Below are positions 4,901-6,373 of a DNA stretch of 6,373 bases, in pieces. The translations under genes were made by a program, and so were the position numbers. Source of the stretch: Leucobacter sp. (GTDB taxonomy: Bacteria; Actinomycetota; Actinomycetes; Actinomycetales; Microbacteriaceae); assembly GCA_017990305.1 (NCBI GenBank), contig JAGNOB010000115.1, forward strand, positions 1 through 6,373. The letters are read 5' to 3'. The notes under the pieces were generated by a model. The model did no database searches. It was not told the DNA's origin and saw only the letters and a list, made by a program, of their open reading frames with translations. Numbering within the stretch: position 1 is the stretch's first letter; each line of letters opens with the position of its first letter.

Positions 4901-6373
4901 GTGAGCTCGCCAGCAGCGCTATACAGGCGCGACCATACTCCGCCCGCGGGGTCGGTGATCTCGCGAAGGCGCGACAGCGCATCATGAGTGAACCCCCAGC
5001 TGCTTCCGTCGGCGAGGGTGACGCGGTCAAGCGTCTCCAGCTGGGTGTAACTGTGTGTCACGGAGCGACCCAACGGGTCTGTTGTGCGGGTGAGTTTGCC
5101 GTGCGGGCCGTACTCATAGCTCGTCCGACCACCGAATGGATCAATCTCAGCGGTCACTCGCCCACCAGCGCCACGCTCGAACTGCCAAGTGCCGCCATCA
5201 GGGTCTGTGCGTGAAATCAGCAGCCCGGCAGCAGTGTAGGCGTATGTCGTGCGCTCTCCGGCTGGGGTGATGGCGGCGATAACGCGGCCGGCGGGGTCGC
5301 GAACCAAGCGGGCAGTATTGCCTACTGCGTTCCGACTACAAGCGAGCTCACCGTGCTCGTCATATTCATTCGACACAGTGACCCCAGTGGGATCAGTCAG
5401 TTGGGTGAGCAGGCCGCGCTCCCACAACAGCTCGGTGCGGCCTCCGACCGAGTCAGTGACGACTCCAGGGCTCCTGTCGTGTTCGGAAGCGTACGCATAC
5501 AAGACTGTCGCGCCTGAGGCAGCGACCACAGCTGTGACCCGGTCCCACTCGTCATAGCCATAGGTCAGGTCGGCGCCCTCAGGGGTCACCGTCCGCGTAC
5601 GACGCCCTCGCTCGTCGTACGCATGCACTGTGGTTTGTCCATCGCGCTCCGTGACCGACACCAGGTTCCCGGCAGGGTCATACGCCATCGACTGCCTCAT
5701 GCCGTCGGTGTCAATGATGCCAACGACTCTGCCCTGCCGGTCAGAGATCCACGTGTTCGTGTTCGTCCCGTCTGGGTCAGAAACCGACGTGACTCGACCG
5801 TCAAGATACGCGAATCTGACCGTGCGGCCATACGGCGTGAGCTGCTCGGTGACGCGTCCCTGAGCATCGTAGGTGTTCACACACTCCACGATGCCGGTCG
5901 CGGCGACCACCCGATCGATGAGACCCGCATCATTCCAGCGGTAGCTTCGCGTACCCACCCCATCGTGCACTTTCGTGAGCCGACGGTCAGCGTCGTAACA
6001 GTACTCGATGCGGCGCCCGTCAGACGCCTGGATGTAAGCGACTCGATCGTCTACATACTCAATATCGAGGTGGCGGCCGAACTCGTGATTCAGACGGATG
6101 ACATGCCCAGCACTGTTCCGATCAACCGTGACGACGCTGCCTGGGCCACTGCCGCTGCCTAACCAAGCTCCGCTCGGGGTAAACGCCCACCACCCGCCAC
6201 AGTTGTCTCGGACGACGAGCACGCCCTCCAGCGAGCGGTCGTGGATGCCCTTCGGTGGACGCGACTCGTGGGCGAGCCAAAAGTTTTCGCCAGCACCGCG
6301 ATCCCACCCCTGTCCGGCGCGGGCGAAATGGATCTGTCGGCCTTCTTCCGTGGTGAAGGCCGCCCCCTCGGCG
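1945..6373 (-). CDS. RHS/YD-repeat polymorphic toxin-type protein, 5' end outside the window
   Basis: This frame has no stop from the right edge to the TAA at 1945-1947, giving about 1475 visible residues. The GTG at 6220-6222 is not the start: a further 50 codons upstream stay open and read like family sequence (FTTEEGRQIHFARAGQGWDR, then ENFWLAHESRPPKG). Counting from that GTG, YD repeats run from about 33 to 985. A pre-core segment with VNALGELAAANGA and GLEWMGARAYD runs to about 1100, and the core with GFLSVDPL and NPYAFAGNDPLHATDPLGL ends at about 1144. A 281-residue tail follows. In this family the repeats form a hollow shell that encloses a C-terminal toxin delivered to competing cells; actinobacterial members are probably exported, but the N-terminal export domain lies outside the window. 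The tail has no visible nuclease or peptidase motif and no cysteine, and includes several hydrophobic glycine-rich stretches. A small membrane gene follows directly. Family assignment is certain; toxicity is not shown. Confidence 0.96.
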   Translation of the reverse strand, partial: AEGAAFTTEEGRQIHFARAGQGWDRGAGENFWLAHESRPPKGIHDRSLEGVLVVRDNCGGWWAFTPSGAWLGSGSGPGSVVTVDRNSAGHVIRLNHEFGRHLDIEYVDDRVAYIQASDGRRIEYCYDADRRLTKVHDGVGTRSYRWNDAGLIDRVVAATGIVECVNTYDAQGRVTEQLTPYGRTVRFAYLDGRVTSVSDPDGTNTNTWISDRQGRVVGIIDTDGMRQSMAYDPAGNLVSVTERDGQTTVHAYDERGRRTRTVTPEGADLTYGYDEWDRVTAVVAASGATVLYAYASEHDRSPGVVTDSVGGRTELLWERGLLTQLTDPTGVTVSNEYDEHGELACSRNAVGNTARLVRDPAGRVIAAITPAGERTTYAYTAAGLLISRTDPDGGTWQFERGAGGRVTAEIDPFGGRTSYEYGPHGKLTRTTDPLGRSVTHSYTQLETLDRVTLADGSSWGFTHDALSRLREITDPAGGVWSRLYSAAGELTGTIDPTGVRVDIQQSRTTGMTTVESAFQREAIQHDEFGRPVRVEAADGTGTLLTYDAAGRTVEVLDADGGLTSITRDMAGRAIAVTTPTGRTTRYEYDSCGRPVAAIDAAGGLTRLSYDANSRISTRTSPEGLVTKISYDEMGRVIREDVPGVGIARYRYDLAGRLVFSHDVRFGMRRYAYDAAGQLITATNGSGGVTRFGYDLRGRVTTITDPLGGVTRRSYTHLDYVDSTTDPLGRVTTATYDAAGRQLTQTSPDGDTLTREYDAAGAESAVRANGRLLVRTDRDARTRMVTIHDETNPEAPVTHTLRFNRTGQLVERVTGDEVTLWRYDADGSRIEMAAPDGNQIRYERDAVGRLARIAHTSFGELTFAHDRDGNLQRAQASLPAPGHSSETMQRWEYEHGFATRHTQTSAAQIDTTHIVRDDLGRVVRIDGPEGVVEYRSDDACQLTGVLVDGTEVAAWEYDVAGRLTTETRSGAALQYTYDAAGQLTRTVADDGTVVEYHYDSRGRRVCQDSPAGRTHFAWDARGWLTGVSERTAATGTDAQDGGRTLRETALWVNALGELAAANGAAIQWDTAAQVPTPLNIGGASSFAAPAGFSGVGNAWAASGWRTARTTTSDDPWSPLLQATASEALAGGVGLTVAGGLQVAGLEWMGARAYDSVTRGFLSVDPLEPPTGAAWSANPYAFAGNDPLHATDPLGLAPVSDAALRGYALGLQGPLAKAESLAGRVLTDTFGSIQRTAASVAEGVGNFIDEHAVILGSVAVVAGVALMFTGVGGPIGIALIGAASGALVSGGVSVASQKIQNGSVDWGKAGTDTLIGGVGGAVGGAVASGLSRGAQALAPSVRITGDASSLGRVAYGAARNPLSRAALANGGAGGTSNALDYHLNAPSPTATGYLQSFGTGFGTSAMSALAAPGLASQMPNGFVGGLTDSGIGGIQAVGNELLRPGGNSDPENLMYVGLQGAALGGSGPKLGLHVGGT
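1948..2790 (-). other. Variable C-terminal tail of the RHS protein, hydrophobic and glycine-rich
   Basis: This is 281 residues after the core. A soluble helical start (to about 1198) leads to hydrophobic segments at about 1201-1217, 1221-1243 and 1262-1280, the last rich in GGxxGG spacing. A SQKIQNGSVDWGKAGTD linker lies between the second and third; I know this linker from other actinobacterial RHS tails, where it precedes the toxin. The final 145 residues are Gly/Ala/Ser/Leu-rich, end in GPKLGLHVGGT, and have no Cys and only two His, so HNH-type and zinc-dependent nucleases are unlikely. Either the tail is a membrane-active (pore-type) effector, or the toxin proper has been lost and only the pre-toxin linker remains. 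Confidence 0.6.
1951..1957 (-). promoter_or_regulatory. Ribosome-binding site inside the end of the RHS gene
   Basis: GGGAGGA lies in the final codons of the RHS gene (His-Val-Gly-Gly-Thr-stop), about 11 nt before the GTG of the small membrane gene. The spacing is a little long. A ribosome finishing the RHS reading frame would cover this site, so translation of the two genes may be coupled. Confidence 0.5.
2791..2970 (-). other. RHS-associated core domain
   Basis: Residues about 1085-1144, counted from the GTG at 6222, carry the conserved GARAYDSVTRGFLSVDPL and NPYAFAGNDPLHATDPLG motifs. The core closes the repeat cage. In many RHS proteins its end marks the autocleavage site and the boundary to the variable tail; here the boundary is at the final DPLGL, followed by APVSDAALRGYA. 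In Gram-negative RHS proteins cleavage comes after a PxxxxDPxGL-type motif, and DPLGL fits the last part of that. Confidence 0.88.
3268..6126 (-). repeat. YD-repeat array within the RHS protein
   Basis: About 950 residues consist of degenerate repeats of roughly 20-21 residues with the pattern YDxxGRL...TDPDG, such as YDAAGQLITATNGSGG, YDLRGRVTTITDPLGG and YDAAGRQLTQTSPDGD. The DNA is also repetitive at about 60-bp spacing, with recurring TACGAC-GC-GC-GG blocks on the minus strand. Each repeat supplies beta-strands to the spiral cage of RHS proteins. The repeats are diverged rather than identical, so the array looks old and under selection, with no frameshift or stop. Confidence 0.92.

Noticed and set aside
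3268..6126. Regularly spaced DNA repeats suggestive of a CRISPR or tandem array
   Set aside because: The repeats are diverged, in frame, and encode YD motifs without spacers; this is protein repeat structure.

Overview
The window looks like chromosomal DNA of a high-GC Gram-positive actinobacterium, most likely in or near the Microbacteriaceae. The pointers are strong G/C preference at third codon positions, GTG starts, and an RHS protein whose pre-core and core segments (for example ARAYDSVTRGFLSVDPL and NPYAFAGNDPLHATDPLGL) match the form I know from Microbacteriaceae-type RHS proteins. That assignment is from memory of the family; no search was run.

All intact genes read on the minus strand. 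From right to left: (1) A very large RHS/YD-repeat protein enters from the right edge (6373) and stops at 1945. Its reading frame is open to the edge, so the N-terminus lies outside and the GTG at 6220-6222 is only an internal codon. It has about 950 residues of YD repeats, the RHS-associated core, and a 281-residue C-terminal tail with hydrophobic glycine-rich segments and no nuclease motif that I can recognise. (2) Five bases after its stop, a 148-codon GTG-start gene (1493-1939) encodes a small single-pass membrane protein with two extracytoplasmic cysteines. Its ribosome-binding site lies inside the last codons of the RHS gene. The pair has the layout of a polymorphic toxin and immunity gene, and I infer that role from position. 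(3) A region of about 490 bases (1006-1492) holds no intact gene. It contains, on the plus strand, the remnant of a DsbA/FrnE-type thioredoxin-fold gene with its CPWC active site, cut off at a stop beside a 14-bp inverted repeat, and then a short unidentified 34-codon frame. (4) At 1012-1060 there is a good minus-strand promoter with an imperfect palindrome downstream of the -10 box, resembling a TetR-family operator. (5) This promoter drives a gene running off the left edge (positions 1-993), which encodes a multi-pass membrane protein of the YhgE/Pip or ABC-2 permease-like group. Only its start lies in the window, and its frame is open for 331 codons.

Functionally, the RHS gene and its small membrane neighbour probably act together in contact-dependent competition. 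The permease-like gene appears to be a separate, repressor-controlled transcription unit. The decayed intergenic region suggests that this locus has lost genes by deletion.
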